Position numbers and translations under genes: made by a program. A model generated the notes under the pieces. That model was not told where the DNA came from and made no database searches. It saw only the letters and a program-made list of their open reading frames with translations. A DNA stretch of 64,000 nucleotides from Arcticimaribacter sp965277835 (GTDB lineage: Bacteria; Bacteroidota; Bacteroidia; Flavobacteriales; Flavobacteriaceae), in the NCBI GenBank assembly GCA_965277835.1, contig OZ255841.1, positions 124,001 to 188,000 on the forward strand, written 5' to 3'. Numbering within the stretch: position 1 is the stretch's first letter; every line of letters starts with the position of its first letter. This document shows, one piece after another, positions 44,634 through 54,387 of the stretch.

Positions 44634-45413
44634 ATGAGTTTAATTGAATTTAATACTGAAAATAATGTAGCTTTTATAGTGTTGAATAGACCTGAAGTAT
44701 TTAATAGTATTAATAAGGAAGTGGCATTAAGGTTTCAAAAAATATTACAAATATGTGAAACAAATAAAACTATTAGAGCAATTGTTATTTCTGGAAAAGG
44801 AAAGGGGTTTTGTGCTGGACAAGATTTGAAAGAAGTTGTTGACTCTAAAGAACCCTTTGAATTTAAAAAAACATTGGAAGAGCATTATAATCCAATTATT
44901 AAACTTTTAAGAAAAATAAAGAAACCTATAATAGCTGCTGTTAATGGTGTTGCTGCTGGTGCTGGTGCTAACATTGCTTTAGCCTGTGATATTGTTATTG
45001 CTAGTGAAAAAGCAAGCTTTATTCAGGCATTTAGTTCAATAGGTTTAATTCCTGATAGCGGAGGTTCTTTTTTTCTTCCAAAGTTAATAGGTTTTCAAAA
45101 AGCTCTAGCCTTAGCTATGTTAGGAGATAAAGTTTCTTCAAAAGAGGCAGAACGTATAGGTATGATTTATAAAGTATTCCCAGAAAAAAGTTTTGAAATA
45201 GAGACCAAAAAAATTGCACTAAAATTGGCAAACATGCCAACATTAGCTTTAGGAATGATGAAAGATGCATTTAATAAGTCTTTAGTAAATGACTTAGAAG
45301 CTCAACTTAATCTTGAAACTGATTTTCAAATAAAAGCTTCTTTAAGCGAAGATTATAAAGAAGGGATTTCTGCCTTTCTAGAAAAAAGACAGCCAAAATT
45401 TAAAGGAAAATAA
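44634..45413 (+). CDS. paaG: Ring 1,2-epoxyphenylacetyl-CoA isomerase (enoyl-CoA hydratase family)
   Basis: A 259-residue crotonase-fold protein with KGFCAGQDLKEV (oxyanion hole), AAVNGVAAGAGANIALACD and IGLIPDSGGSFFLPKLIG, the PaaG/PaaB-isomerase pattern. It turns the epoxide into the seven-membered oxepin-CoA. A second crotonase (paaF) lies at 50686. Position right after paaD and the PDSGG motif favour paaG here. Confidence 0.9.
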   Translation: MSLIEFNTENNVAFIVLNRPEVFNSINKEVALRFQKILQICETNKTIRAIVISGKGKGFCAGQDLKEVVDSKEPFEFKKTLEEHYNPIIKLLRKIKKPIIAAVNGVAAGAGANIALACDIVIASEKASFIQAFSSIGLIPDSGGSFFLPKLIGFQKALALAMLGDKVSSKEAERIGMIYKVFPEKSFEIETKKIALKLANMPTLALGMMKDAFNKSLVNDLEAQLNLETDFQIKASLSEDYKEGISAFLEKRQPKFKGK

Positions 45414-45415
45414 AT

Positions 45416-46570
45416 ATGGAAATAGGTGTTATAGGTTCAGGGACAATGGGCAGAGGAATTGCTCAAGTGGCAGCGACTTCAGGCTTTAAAGTTAAAATTT
45501 ATGATAATAACCCTAAAGCTATTGTTGAAAGCGAAAAATCTTTAAACTTTTTTTTAAATAGATTAGTAGAAAAGGGGAAAATTACTCTTAAAGAAAAAAA
45601 TAATATTCAAAGTAATATATCTTTTATTCATCATATAAGTATTCTAAGTGATTCAAATCTAATTATAGAAGCCATTATAGAGAATCTCGAAATTAAAAAA
45701 AAACTATTTTCAGAATTAGAAAAACATGTTTCAGACGATTGTATAATTGCATCAAACACTTCAAGTCTATCAATTGCTTCTATCGCTTCATCTTTAGTGA
45801 AACCAGACAGATGTATAGGAACCCATTTTTTTAACCCTGCTCCTTTAATGAAGTTAGTAGAAATAGTTCCAGCTATTCAAACTTCAAAAGACACATTGAA
45901 TAAGTCAATTAAGGTTATTTCTTCATGGGGTAAAATGGCTGCAATAGTAAAAGACACCCCTGGTTTTATAGTCAATAGAGTAGCTCGACCTTTTTATGGA
46001 GAGTCCTTAAGAATATACGAAGAAGGTATTGCCTCTTTTGATACTATTGATTGGAGTTTAAAAGAGATAGGTAAATTTAGAATGGGTCCTTTTGAGTTAA
46101 TGGATTTTATTGGGAACGACATAAACTATACCGTAACAGAAACAATATTCAAAGCTTTCTATTACGATTCAAGATACAAACCATCGCTTACTCAGAAACG
46201 ATTTGTAGAGGCAGGTTATTTAGGACGAAAATCGGAAAAAGGATATTATAATTATTATAAACACACACACACGCCTTCACCTATAAAAGATGAAAAGTTA
46301 GCAAAAAAAATATTTGATAGAGTATTAGTAATGTTAATCAATGAAGCAGCTGACGCCTTATTTTTAAATATAGCTTCAGCAAAAGATATTGATAATGCTA
46401 TGGCTAAGGGTGTCAATTACCCAAAAGGGTTATTGGCATGGGCAGATGAAAAAGGAATTGATTGGTGCGTGTCTAAATTAGATGATTTGTATAATGAATA
46501 TCATGAAGACAGATATAGATGTAGTCCTTTAATGCGCAAGATGAAAAAAGAACAAAAAAATTTTTTTTAA
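45416..46570 (+). CDS. paaH: 3-hydroxyadipyl-CoA dehydrogenase
   Basis: A 384-residue 3-hydroxyacyl-CoA dehydrogenase with NAD motif GSGTMGRGIA from residue 7, the catalytic His in GTHFFNPAPLMKLVEIV, and a second C-terminal helical domain. It oxidises 3-hydroxyadipyl-CoA in the beta-oxidation part of the pathway. It starts 2 bp after paaG and overlaps the next start by one base. A short (AC)n run near 46262 lies within the coding sequence. Confidence 0.93.
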   Translation: MEIGVIGSGTMGRGIAQVAATSGFKVKIYDNNPKAIVESEKSLNFFLNRLVEKGKITLKEKNNIQSNISFIHHISILSDSNLIIEAIIENLEIKKKLFSELEKHVSDDCIIASNTSSLSIASIASSLVKPDRCIGTHFFNPAPLMKLVEIVPAIQTSKDTLNKSIKVISSWGKMAAIVKDTPGFIVNRVARPFYGESLRIYEEGIASFDTIDWSLKEIGKFRMGPFELMDFIGNDINYTVTETIFKAFYYDSRYKPSLTQKRFVEAGYLGRKSEKGYYNYYKHTHTPSPIKDEKLAKKIFDRVLVMLINEAADALFLNIASAKDIDNAMAKGVNYPKGLLAWADEKGIDWCVSKLDDLYNEYHEDRYRCSPLMRKMKKEQKNFF

Positions 46571-46977
46571 TGGAAAAAGAACAAATACCACATAAAATGT
46601 TGAGCCAAGACGCATATAGTCAGTGGCTTGGAGTAGAAATTTTAGAATCAAGAATTGGGTATTGTAAAATAGGAATGACTATTAGAAAAGAAATGTTAAA
46701 CGGAATGGGGAAAGCACATGGAGGGATAAGTTATTCTTTAGCAGATACTGTTTTTGGATTTACTTCAAATTCTCACGGAAAGTATGCTGTATCTATTGAA
46801 ACATCAATTAATCATATCGAAGCAATAAATAATGAAGACTATTTAACTGCAGAGTGCACAATAGAAAAAGTAAAGAATAGATTGGGGTTTAACATTATTG
46901 AAGTAAAGCGAAATAATAAGCTAGTCGCTTTATTTAAAGGTGTTGTATTTAGAACAAATCAATATTGGGAAGAATAA
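46570..46977 (+). CDS. paaI: Hydroxyphenylacetyl-CoA thioesterase
   Basis: A 135-residue hotdog-fold thioesterase with GMGKAHGGISYSLADTVFGF, which carries the catalytic Asp and the HGG turn of PaaI. It rescues CoA from dead-end phenylacetyl-type CoA esters. Its start overlaps the paaH stop and its stop overlaps the paaJ start, each by one base (TAATG). Confidence 0.92.
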   Translation: MEKEQIPHKMLSQDAYSQWLGVEILESRIGYCKIGMTIRKEMLNGMGKAHGGISYSLADTVFGFTSNSHGKYAVSIETSINHIEAINNEDYLTAECTIEKVKNRLGFNIIEVKRNNKLVALFKGVVFRTNQYWEE

Positions 46978-48185
46978 TGAGAAAAGCATATATAATAGAC
47001 GGTATAAGAACTCCTATAGGGAGTTATAAAGGAACTTTATCTGCTGTAAGAACAGATGATTTAGGAGCTATTGTGATAAGAGAGATAGTAAAACGTAACC
47101 CAAAGATTCCAAAAGATGCTTATGATGATGTAATTATGGGGTGTGCTAATCAAGCAGGCGAAGACAATAGAAATGTTGCGCGAATGTCTTTATTATTAGC
47201 AGGGCTGCCATTTACTCTTCCCGGAGAAACTGTAAACAGATTATGTAGCTCCGGATTATCAGCAATAGTTCATGCAAATCGTGCAATTAAAGCAGGAGAT
47301 GGTGATATTTTTATTTCTGGTGGAGTTGAAAATATGACACGAGGGCCATATGTCATCGCAAAACCATCGACAGGATTTGGGGGTGATTCTAAAATGTATG
47401 ACTCGACTTTTGGATGGAGGTTTATTAATAAAAAAATGCAAGAGCTTTATGGTACTGATGAAATGGGTAACACAGCAGAAAATCTTGTAGAAAAATATAA
47501 TATTTCAAGAGAAGATCAAGACGCTTTTGCACATTGGTCCCAGATGAAAGCTACTAAGGCGCAAGAAAACGGAAGATTAACTAAAGAAATTATTCCAATT
47601 GAAATTCCACAACGCAAAAAACAGCCGATTATATTTTCTAAAGATGAATTCGTAAAACCAAACACTACTAAAGAAGTTTTATCAAAATTGAGGCCTGCAT
47701 TTGTAAAGGAATCAGGAAGTGTAACAGCTGGGAATTCTTCGGGGCTAAATGATGGAGCTGCGGCAACAATCATTGCGTCAGAAGACGCTGTAAAGAAGCA
47801 TAATTTAAAACCGTTAGCATATATTGTTAGTTCTGCTGTAGTAGGCGTAGAACCAAGAATAATGGGTATTGGACCAGTCAATGCTTCTAACAAAGCGTTA
47901 ATTAAAGCAGGTTTGACAATGGATGATATGGATGTAATAGAGCTAAATGAAGCTTTTGCAGCGCAAGCCCTAGCTTGTATTAGAGCTTGGGGGTTAAAAG
48001 ATGATGACCCTAGAGTAAATCCTAATGGAGGTTCAATTGCCATTGGGCATCCTTTAGGTGTTACAGGCACTAGAATAGCTTACTCTGCTGCTTTAGAATT
48101 GCATATGCAAAATAAAAATTACGCTTTAATAACAATGTGTGTTGGAGTTGGACAAGGTTACGCTGTTATTATAAAAAAAGTATAA
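46977..48185 (+). CDS. paaJ: 3-oxoadipyl-CoA/3-oxo-5,6-dehydrosuberyl-CoA thiolase
   Basis: A 402-residue thiolase. The nucleophile is Cys90 in VNRLCSSGLSA, with the later GHPLGVTG His and the CVGVGQG Cys near the C terminus. It cleaves the two CoA thioesters late in the pathway to give acetyl-CoA and succinyl-CoA. I start at the ATG that overlaps the paaI stop because it gives MRKAYIIDGIRTPIG; a GTG-type extension upstream lies inside paaI and has no family support. Confidence 0.94.
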   Translation: MRKAYIIDGIRTPIGSYKGTLSAVRTDDLGAIVIREIVKRNPKIPKDAYDDVIMGCANQAGEDNRNVARMSLLLAGLPFTLPGETVNRLCSSGLSAIVHANRAIKAGDGDIFISGGVENMTRGPYVIAKPSTGFGGDSKMYDSTFGWRFINKKMQELYGTDEMGNTAENLVEKYNISREDQDAFAHWSQMKATKAQENGRLTKEIIPIEIPQRKKQPIIFSKDEFVKPNTTKEVLSKLRPAFVKESGSVTAGNSSGLNDGAAATIIASEDAVKKHNLKPLAYIVSSAVVGVEPRIMGIGPVNASNKALIKAGLTMDDMDVIELNEAFAAQALACIRAWGLKDDDPRVNPNGGSIAIGHPLGVTGTRIAYSAALELHMQNKNYALITMCVGVGQGYAVIIKKV

Positions 48186-48187
48186 AT

Positions 48188-50683
48188 ATGAAAAAATTAC
48201 AAAACTATGTTAGAGGAGAATGGATAAATGGTACAGGTGTTGGAGTTCCTTTGTATGATTCTGTCACAGGAGAAGTCATTGCCCTTTCTGATACAGAAGG
48301 GTTAGATTTTTCAGAAGTTTTAAAATATGGTAGAAAGAAAGGAGAGTCATTAAGAAATATGACCTTTCAGCAACGTGGGAATATGCTTAAAAAATTAGCA
48401 TTATACCTTACAAAAAGAAAAGATTCTTTCTATGAACTAAGTTACAGAACTGGAGCTACCAAAACTGATAGCTGGATTGATATTGAAGGAGGTTTTGGCA
48501 ATTTATTTGCCAACGCTTCATTACGTAAATTATTTCCTAATCAACCTTATCATGTAGAAGGTGAGCCTATAGATTTATCAAAAGGAGGACATTTTATGGC
48601 GCATCATATTATGACTCCTAAAAAAGGTGTTGCTATTCATATTAATGCTTTTAACTTTCCTATTTGGGGTATGTTAGAAAAATGTGCAACAAATTGGATG
48701 GCTGGAGTTCCTGCTGTAGTAAAACCTGCTACAAATACTTCTTTTTTAACTGAGGCAGTAGTAAGAGTTATCATTGCTTCTAAAATATTACCTGAAGGTG
48801 CATTACAATTAATTACAGGTTCAGCAAGAACAATTTTAGATACAGTAGAATCTCAAGATACCGTTACTTTTACAGGGTCTGCTTCTACAGGTAAGCTATT
48901 AAAATCACATCCTCAAATTATAAATGAATCTGTTCCTTTTAATATGGAGTCAGATTCATTAAACTGTTCTGTGCTAGGTGAAGATGCTGTTCCAGGAACT
49001 CCTGAATTTGATATTTTTATCAAAGAAGTACGAAAAGAAATGACAGTTAAATGTGGACAAAAGTGTACGGCCATTCGTCGGATTATTGTTCCGGAAAACC
49101 TGATTACCGATACGCAAATAGCTCTAGGGAAAGCATTAGATAAAGTAGTAATTGGAAATCCTAGGTTGAAAGAAGTAAGAATGGGACCTTTAGCAGATAA
49201 AAATCAAGTAAACGAGGTACGAAGAAGTGTTGAAGAAATTTCTAAAACAGCTCAACTAGTTTATGGAAATTTAGATGATGTAAAAGTAATAGGTGCAGAT
49301 GCTAAAAAAGGTGCGTTTTTTGGGCCAATTCTATTAAGAGAAGATTACCCTTTTGCAAATGATACAGTTCATAATTGTGAAGCTTTTGGGCCTGTTAGTA
49401 CAATCATACCTTACAAAGGTCTAGATGAAGCTATAGAATTAGCTCAAATGGGAAAAGGGTCATTAGTATCTTCAATTATAACAAACGATAATGTCATAGC
49501 AAAAAACTATGTAATAAACGCTTCAAGCCATCACGGGCGTATTTTAGTTTTAAACAACGAAAACGCAAAAGAGAATACAGGTCACGGTTCACCTTTACCG
49601 AGTTTAGTCCATGGTGGGCCAGGTCGAGCAGGAGGTGGTGAAGAAATGGGAGGAATGCGTGGAATAAAGCATTACTTGCAGCGTACTGCTATTCAAGGTT
49701 CTCCAACTTCATTAACTGAAATCACTGGGGTTTATCAACAAAATTCAAAATATAAAGAAACTGAGCATCATCCCTTTAAATATTTTTGGGAAGATATCCA
49801 ACCAGGAATGTCATTAAAAACTCATAAAAGAACATTCACCGATGCAGATATTATCAATTTTGCAAATGTTACTTGGGATCATTTTTATGCACACACAGAT
49901 ATCACATCTCTCGATGGAAGTATTTTTGAAAAGAGAACAGCTCATGGTTATTTTATTATTTCAGCAGCAGCAGGGTTATTTGTCTATCCTAATAAAGGAC
50001 CAGTATCAGCAAATTATGGGCTAGAAGAATGTCGTTTCCTTCGTCCGCTTTACCATAACGATACGATTTATGTAAGATTAACTTGTAAACAAAAAGTTGA
50101 TCGCGATGTGATTTCTGCAGAACATCCAAGTGGAATTGTAAAATGGTTTGTAGAAATTTTTGATTCTGAAGATGAATTAGTAGCAATTGCAACTATATTG
50201 ACCATGGTGCAAAAAAAACAAGAAACTTTTGTTGAAATGACAGAAGCTATAATTAATGATTGTTTAAATAAATTAAGTGAAAATGTTAAGCCAAAATGGG
50301 GAATTATGACTCCTCAACATATGATAGAACATTTAACTTATACATATAAAATTGCTGCTGGCGAAATTCAAAATTTTGAAATCAGTACTCCTGAAAATAT
50401 TTTAGAAAAGGTCCATAATAGTTTATATAATTATAAACCTTTCCCTGAGGAATCTAAATTCCCTTTATTACCAAAAGATAGTTTAGAAGACTTAAAACAT
50501 AATAATTTAGCGAGCGCTATTGAAGAGTTTAAAAACCAAAGAGAAAAGTATTTAGCATACTTTAGAGAGAATCCGAAGGCTAAATTAAAGAATATAGTTT
50601 TTGGAGAATTAAATAAGTATGAATGGTATTTGATGGAAAGAAAACACTTAAACCACCACTTTAAACAATTTGGAGTGATATAA
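48188..50683 (+). CDS. paaZ: Bifunctional oxepin-CoA hydrolase/aldehyde dehydrogenase PaaZ with extra C-terminal DinB-like domain
   Basis: An 831-residue protein, about 150 longer than E. coli PaaZ. Residues 1-515 are the aldehyde dehydrogenase, with E254 and C293 (KCGQKC). Residues 525-678 are the MaoC-like hydratase, with D564 and a following His in TWDHFYAH. Residues 680-831 form an added domain with MTPQHMIEHL (H711, H715) and MERKHLNHHFKQFG (H820, H823), which resembles the DUF1569/DinB four-helix fold with possible metal ligands. The first two domains open the oxepin-CoA ring and oxidise the aldehyde. The start codon is 2 bp after the paaJ stop. Confidence 0.92.
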   Translation: MKKLQNYVRGEWINGTGVGVPLYDSVTGEVIALSDTEGLDFSEVLKYGRKKGESLRNMTFQQRGNMLKKLALYLTKRKDSFYELSYRTGATKTDSWIDIEGGFGNLFANASLRKLFPNQPYHVEGEPIDLSKGGHFMAHHIMTPKKGVAIHINAFNFPIWGMLEKCATNWMAGVPAVVKPATNTSFLTEAVVRVIIASKILPEGALQLITGSARTILDTVESQDTVTFTGSASTGKLLKSHPQIINESVPFNMESDSLNCSVLGEDAVPGTPEFDIFIKEVRKEMTVKCGQKCTAIRRIIVPENLITDTQIALGKALDKVVIGNPRLKEVRMGPLADKNQVNEVRRSVEEISKTAQLVYGNLDDVKVIGADAKKGAFFGPILLREDYPFANDTVHNCEAFGPVSTIIPYKGLDEAIELAQMGKGSLVSSIITNDNVIAKNYVINASSHHGRILVLNNENAKENTGHGSPLPSLVHGGPGRAGGGEEMGGMRGIKHYLQRTAIQGSPTSLTEITGVYQQNSKYKETEHHPFKYFWEDIQPGMSLKTHKRTFTDADIINFANVTWDHFYAHTDITSLDGSIFEKRTAHGYFIISAAAGLFVYPNKGPVSANYGLEECRFLRPLYHNDTIYVRLTCKQKVDRDVISAEHPSGIVKWFVEIFDSEDELVAIATILTMVQKKQETFVEMTEAIINDCLNKLSENVKPKWGIMTPQHMIEHLTYTYKIAAGEIQNFEISTPENILEKVHNSLYNYKPFPEESKFPLLPKDSLEDLKHNNLASAIEEFKNQREKYLAYFRENPKAKLKNIVFGELNKYEWYLMERKHLNHHFKQFGVI

Positions 50684-50685
50684 TT

Positions 50686-51438
50686 ATGACACAACCTTAC
50701 GTAAAACAGACTATAGAAAATGATGTTGGGTATATTGAGTTTTTTCATCCTTCACATAACTCTTTACCTAGAAATATTCTAGAAAAATTAGCTCTAACTA
50801 TAACAGAAGCAGGAAAAAATAAAGCTATAAAAGTTATTGTTTTAAAGAGCGGTGGGATTAAAACATTTTGTGCTGGGGCAAGTTTTAATGAACTTATAAA
50901 TATTAATGATAGTAAGACTGGTAAAATTTTCTTTTCAGGTTTTGCTAACGTAATTAATGCAATGAGAAAATGCCCTAAATTTATTATTGGTAGTGTTCAA
51001 GGAAAAGCAGTAGGAGGTGGAGTAGGCCTAGCTTCTGCAACAGATTATTGTATGGCAACAAAATCGGCTTCTATTAAACTAAGTGAGTTAAATGTAGGTA
51101 TTGGCCCTTTTGTTGTTGGTCCTGCTGTAGAAAGAAAGATTGGATTAAGTGCTATGTCACAAATTGCTATTGATGCAAATAATTTTTATTCTTCGAGTTG
51201 GGCAATACAAAAAGGATTGTATACTCAAGTCTATGAAAACATAGAGGAGTTAAACAGAGAAGTAAAAAAGTTTGCAGAAACCTTATCTAAATATAATGCA
51301 AAATCAATGTCAGAGATAAAAAAAATGTTTTGGGCGAATACAGATCATTGGGATACCTTATTAATTCAACGAGCAAAAATTAGCGGTAAACTTGTGCTTA
51401 TGGATTATACTAAAAAGTTACTTCAGAAATATAAATAA
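50686..51438 (+). CDS. paaF: Enoyl-CoA hydratase/isomerase family protein, probable 2,3-dehydroadipyl-CoA hydratase
   Basis: A 250-residue crotonase-fold protein with TFCAGASFNEL and GSVQGKAVGGGVGLASATDYC as the oxyanion and helix motifs. It differs clearly from paaG, and position 129 onward reads ELNVGIGPFVVGPAVERKIG, a form common in Bacteroidota paa clusters. The expected step is hydration of 2,3-dehydroadipyl-CoA. It lies 2 bp after paaZ. The assignment between paaF and a second isomerase is by elimination. Confidence 0.8.
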   Translation: MTQPYVKQTIENDVGYIEFFHPSHNSLPRNILEKLALTITEAGKNKAIKVIVLKSGGIKTFCAGASFNELININDSKTGKIFFSGFANVINAMRKCPKFIIGSVQGKAVGGGVGLASATDYCMATKSASIKLSELNVGIGPFVVGPAVERKIGLSAMSQIAIDANNFYSSSWAIQKGLYTQVYENIEELNREVKKFAETLSKYNAKSMSEIKKMFWANTDHWDTLLIQRAKISGKLVLMDYTKKLLQKYK

Positions 51439-51459
51439 TGCTTTATAAAAAACTTAGTT

Positions 51460-52044
51460 ATGGTTTACTCATTTAATAATTTTATTCCCATAGTCCACGA
51501 AAGCAGTTTTATACACCCGCTAGCTGCTGTTACAGGAAATGTTATTATAGGTGAAAAATGTTATATAGGTCCTGGCGCTGCTATTCGAGGAGATTGGGGT
51601 CAAATTATTTTAGAAAATGGGGTGAATATTCAAGAAAACTGTACAGTACATACATTCCCAGGAAAATCTATTCTATTAAAGGAAAATGCACATATTGGTC
51701 ATGGCGCTATTATTCATGGAGCTAATATTGGCGAAAATGTATTAGTAGGTATGAATTCTGTAATTATGGATGAAGCTGATATTGGGGAAGAGAGTATAGT
51801 AGGTGCTATGTCATTTATAAAAGCAAAAACCATTATCCCTAAACGCAGCTTGGTTGCTGGAAATCCAGCTAAAATTATCAAACAAGTAAGCAACGAAGTA
51901 ATAGCTTGGAAAACAAAAGGGACTGAATTATATCATCAGTTACCAGCAGATTGCCACAGAACGCTTAAAGAAGTTGAACCGTTAAGAAAAATTCCAAAAA
52001 ACAGGAAGATTCAAAAAGAAAGTTATTCTACTTTTCATAAATAA
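51460..52044 (+). CDS. paaY: Hexapeptide-repeat protein, PaaY thioesterase/gamma carbonic anhydrase type
   Basis: A 194-residue left-handed beta-helix protein with repeated hexapeptides (VIIGEKCYIGPGAAIRG, NIGENVLVGMNSVIMD) and the metal-binding His residues in HIGHGAIIHGANIG. PaaY hydrolyses stalled CoA esters in the paa pathway. It is the last gene of the plus-strand operon, 21 bp after paaF, and is convergent with tetR with an 8-bp gap. Confidence 0.9.
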   Translation: MVYSFNNFIPIVHESSFIHPLAAVTGNVIIGEKCYIGPGAAIRGDWGQIILENGVNIQENCTVHTFPGKSILLKENAHIGHGAIIHGANIGENVLVGMNSVIMDEADIGEESIVGAMSFIKAKTIIPKRSLVAGNPAKIIKQVSNEVIAWKTKGTELYHQLPADCHRTLKEVEPLRKIPKNRKIQKESYSTFHK

Positions 52045-52052
52045 AATAAAAA

Positions 52053-52640
52053 CTAAGCTTTTATATCAATACCATTAAAGATTATATCTAATATTGTTTT
52101 TTCTAACTCGGTTATACCAATAAATCCAGAACCATCATATAATTCAGAATCATAAATCCATCGTAAAGAAGATAAAATTATATTCAATGTAATCTCTAGG
52201 TTAGAAAATCTTAATTCTCCTTTTTCCATACCTTGTTTAATAACATCTCTAAATACCTCTATATAATCATTTCTAATTTTAACAAATTCAGATAAACGAG
52301 GTTCTTCTAAGTGTTTCCAGTCTTGAATAATTAATGCAGTAATATTTTGATCTTCTGTAGCTATCCTAATATGCATTTTTATTACTTCTCGTAGCTTATC
52401 ATTAGAAGAATAAGACGACTTATTTACATCCTTAATTCCATTATAAAATTTATTAGCAATAGTTAATAATAAAACCTCTAAAATTTCCTGCTTAGAACCA
52501 ATATGATTGTATAGGCTAGCTGCTTTTATACCTACCCTTTTAGCAATATCTTTCATAGAAGTGGCGCTGTATCCTATTTTATTAAATAGAACCGCTGACT
52601 CTTCAATTATAACTTGTTTTTTACTTTTATTTTCTTTCAT
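52053..52640 (-). CDS. TetR-family regulator, probable PaaR repressor
   Basis: A 195-residue regulator. The N-terminal helix-turn-helix (about 10-56) has SAVLFNKIGYSATSMKDIAK and VGIKAASLYNHIGSK; the C-terminal domain would bind a ligand. PaaR-type TetR proteins release DNA on binding phenylacetyl-CoA. Two inverted repeats of the AACTAAC-N4-GTTA type at the ends of the island are the likely targets. None is seen before its own start, so it may not be autoregulated. It lies between the two arms of the island. Confidence 0.85.
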   Translation of the reverse strand: MKENKSKKQVIIEESAVLFNKIGYSATSMKDIAKRVGIKAASLYNHIGSKQEILEVLLLTIANKFYNGIKDVNKSSYSSNDKLREVIKMHIRIATEDQNITALIIQDWKHLEEPRLSEFVKIRNDYIEVFRDVIKQGMEKGELRFSNLEITLNIILSSLRWIYDSELYDGSGFIGITELEKTILDIIFNGIDIKA

Positions 52641-52707
52641 TATTGCAAAAGTAAGGCTTTTCTAACAAAAAGGCTTTAGGCAAATAGTCATCCTCAAATA
52701 TAAATAC

Positions 52708-54369
52708 TTAAGGGACTCTTATTTTATCAACTTCATCTTGAATCGATTTAGGAGCTTTCTCATAAAATTTAGAAACAACAAGCATTACAGTAAAACTTAA
52801 AATTACTCCTGGTAAACCTACACCTTGTGGTGAAATTCCGAATAAATAATCATTTGGTGAACCCCCTAAAAATTTAAAATAAACAATATATGATACTGAA
52901 AATAATAATCCTGTGATCATAGCTGCAATAGCACCTTCTTTATTCATAGTTTTATTAAATATTCCCATAAAAATTACTGGAAATAAAGATGACGCAGCAA
53001 TACCAAAAGATAATGCAATTGTTTCTATAACAAAACCAGGAGGATTTATACCAAAATAAATACCAATAAGAATAGCAAAAATTGTAGCAACTCTAGCCAA
53101 TAATAATTCTTTCTTATCGCTTACCTCACTATCTTTCTTAATTATATTTTTATATAAATCTCTTGATATCGCAGTTGAAATTACCAAAATTAACCCTGCT
53201 GCTGTAGATAGTGCAGCTGCAATGCCACCAGCAGCAACTAATGCAATAACCCAATTGGGTAAATTTGCAATTTCTGGGCTTGCTAAAAACATAATGTCTT
53301 TATCAATTTTTAATTCATTTACATTAATATCTTTTGCATATTGAATTATTCCATCACCGTTTAAATCATTAAAAGCAATTAGTCCTATATTCTCCCATGT
53401 TTTAAACCAACTAGGAACGTCTATATATGGTGTGTTTTGTAAATTTTCTATTAAAAAAAATCTAGTAAATGTCCCAGCGGCTGGTATTGAAATAAATAAA
53501 ATAATAATAAATATAAGTGCATAACCTACAGAAACTCTTGCATCTTTAACTTTTGGGACTGTAAAAAAGCGAACAATTACATGTGGCATTCCAGCTGTAC
53601 CAATCATCATAGTTATAGCCATAGCAGATAAATTAATTACTGAACTCTTCATTTCAGTAAACTTACCAAAACCTAATTCTATATCTAATCCGTTTAACTT
53701 ATTTAGTAAATATGTTTCAGTACCAGCTACTTTACTACCAAGCCCTAAAAAAGGAATAGGGTTATTAGTTAATTGTATGGAAAGAAAAACAATAGGAACC
53801 ATAAATGCAAATATTAAAATACAATATTGTGCAACTTGTGTATAGGTAATTCCTTTCATTCCGCCAATTACAGCGTAAACTAGTACTATTAAGGCTCCTA
53901 ATATTACACCAGTATTAATGTTTATTTCTAAAAACCTAGAAAAAACAATTCCTATACCTCGCATTTGACCTGATAAATATGTGAACGAAATAAAAAGAGC
54001 ACATATAAGCGCTAAAGCTCTTGTAGTAGTTGAATAATATCTATCTCCAATAAAGTCTGGTAAGGTAAATTTTCCAAATTTTCTTAAATAAGGAGCTATT
54101 AACATTGCAAGTAAAACAAAGCCTCCAGACCCTCCTAATAAATAAACAGCACCATCATAACCCATAAAAGAAAAAATACCAGGCAATGAAATAAATGTTG
54201 CAGCAGACATCCAATCGGCTGCTGTAGCCATTGCATTTGCTATAGGATGGACACCGCTACCCGCTACATAAAAGTCTTTTGTTGATTTTGCTTTTGCTTT
54301 AATTGAAATAATTGCATAAATAAAAAATGTAATTATTGTAAATAAAAACGTAAGATGCTGCGCACTCAT
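52708..54369 (-). CDS. Sodium:solute symporter, VC_2705-like, probable phenylacetate uptake
   Basis: A 553-residue SSS-family transporter with about 13 membrane segments, DFYVAGSGVHPIANAMATAADWMSAA near the N terminus, and a paired DUF4212 small subunit encoded 18 bp upstream. A soluble loop near residues 335-347 contains DLNGDG, which resembles a calcium-binding loop. The best-known relatives carry acetate, and in Pseudomonas paa clusters a similar pair (PaaL/PaaM) carries phenylacetate. Its place directly after paaK in the same strand favours phenylacetate. Confidence 0.85.
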   Translation of the reverse strand: MSAQHLTFLFTIITFFIYAIISIKAKAKSTKDFYVAGSGVHPIANAMATAADWMSAATFISLPGIFSFMGYDGAVYLLGGSGGFVLLAMLIAPYLRKFGKFTLPDFIGDRYYSTTTRALALICALFISFTYLSGQMRGIGIVFSRFLEININTGVILGALIVLVYAVIGGMKGITYTQVAQYCILIFAFMVPIVFLSIQLTNNPIPFLGLGSKVAGTETYLLNKLNGLDIELGFGKFTEMKSSVINLSAMAITMMIGTAGMPHVIVRFFTVPKVKDARVSVGYALIFIIILFISIPAAGTFTRFFLIENLQNTPYIDVPSWFKTWENIGLIAFNDLNGDGIIQYAKDINVNELKIDKDIMFLASPEIANLPNWVIALVAAGGIAAALSTAAGLILVISTAISRDLYKNIIKKDSEVSDKKELLLARVATIFAILIGIYFGINPPGFVIETIALSFGIAASSLFPVIFMGIFNKTMNKEGAIAAMITGLLFSVSYIVYFKFLGGSPNDYLFGISPQGVGLPGVILSFTVMLVVSKFYEKAPKSIQDEVDKIRVP

Positions 54370-54387
54370 TATCTAATTATTAAGTGT

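Noticed and set aside
46262..46274. AC dinucleotide run as a phase-variation tract.
   Set aside because: It is only about six repeats inside paaH and encodes ordinary residues (K-H-T-H-T), too short for a convincing contingency locus.
53330..53370. Dockerin or EF-hand domain in the sodium symporter (DLNGDG loop).
   Set aside because: It is a single short loop between membrane segments, without a second repeat or full 12-residue ligand pattern; noted in the gene entry only.
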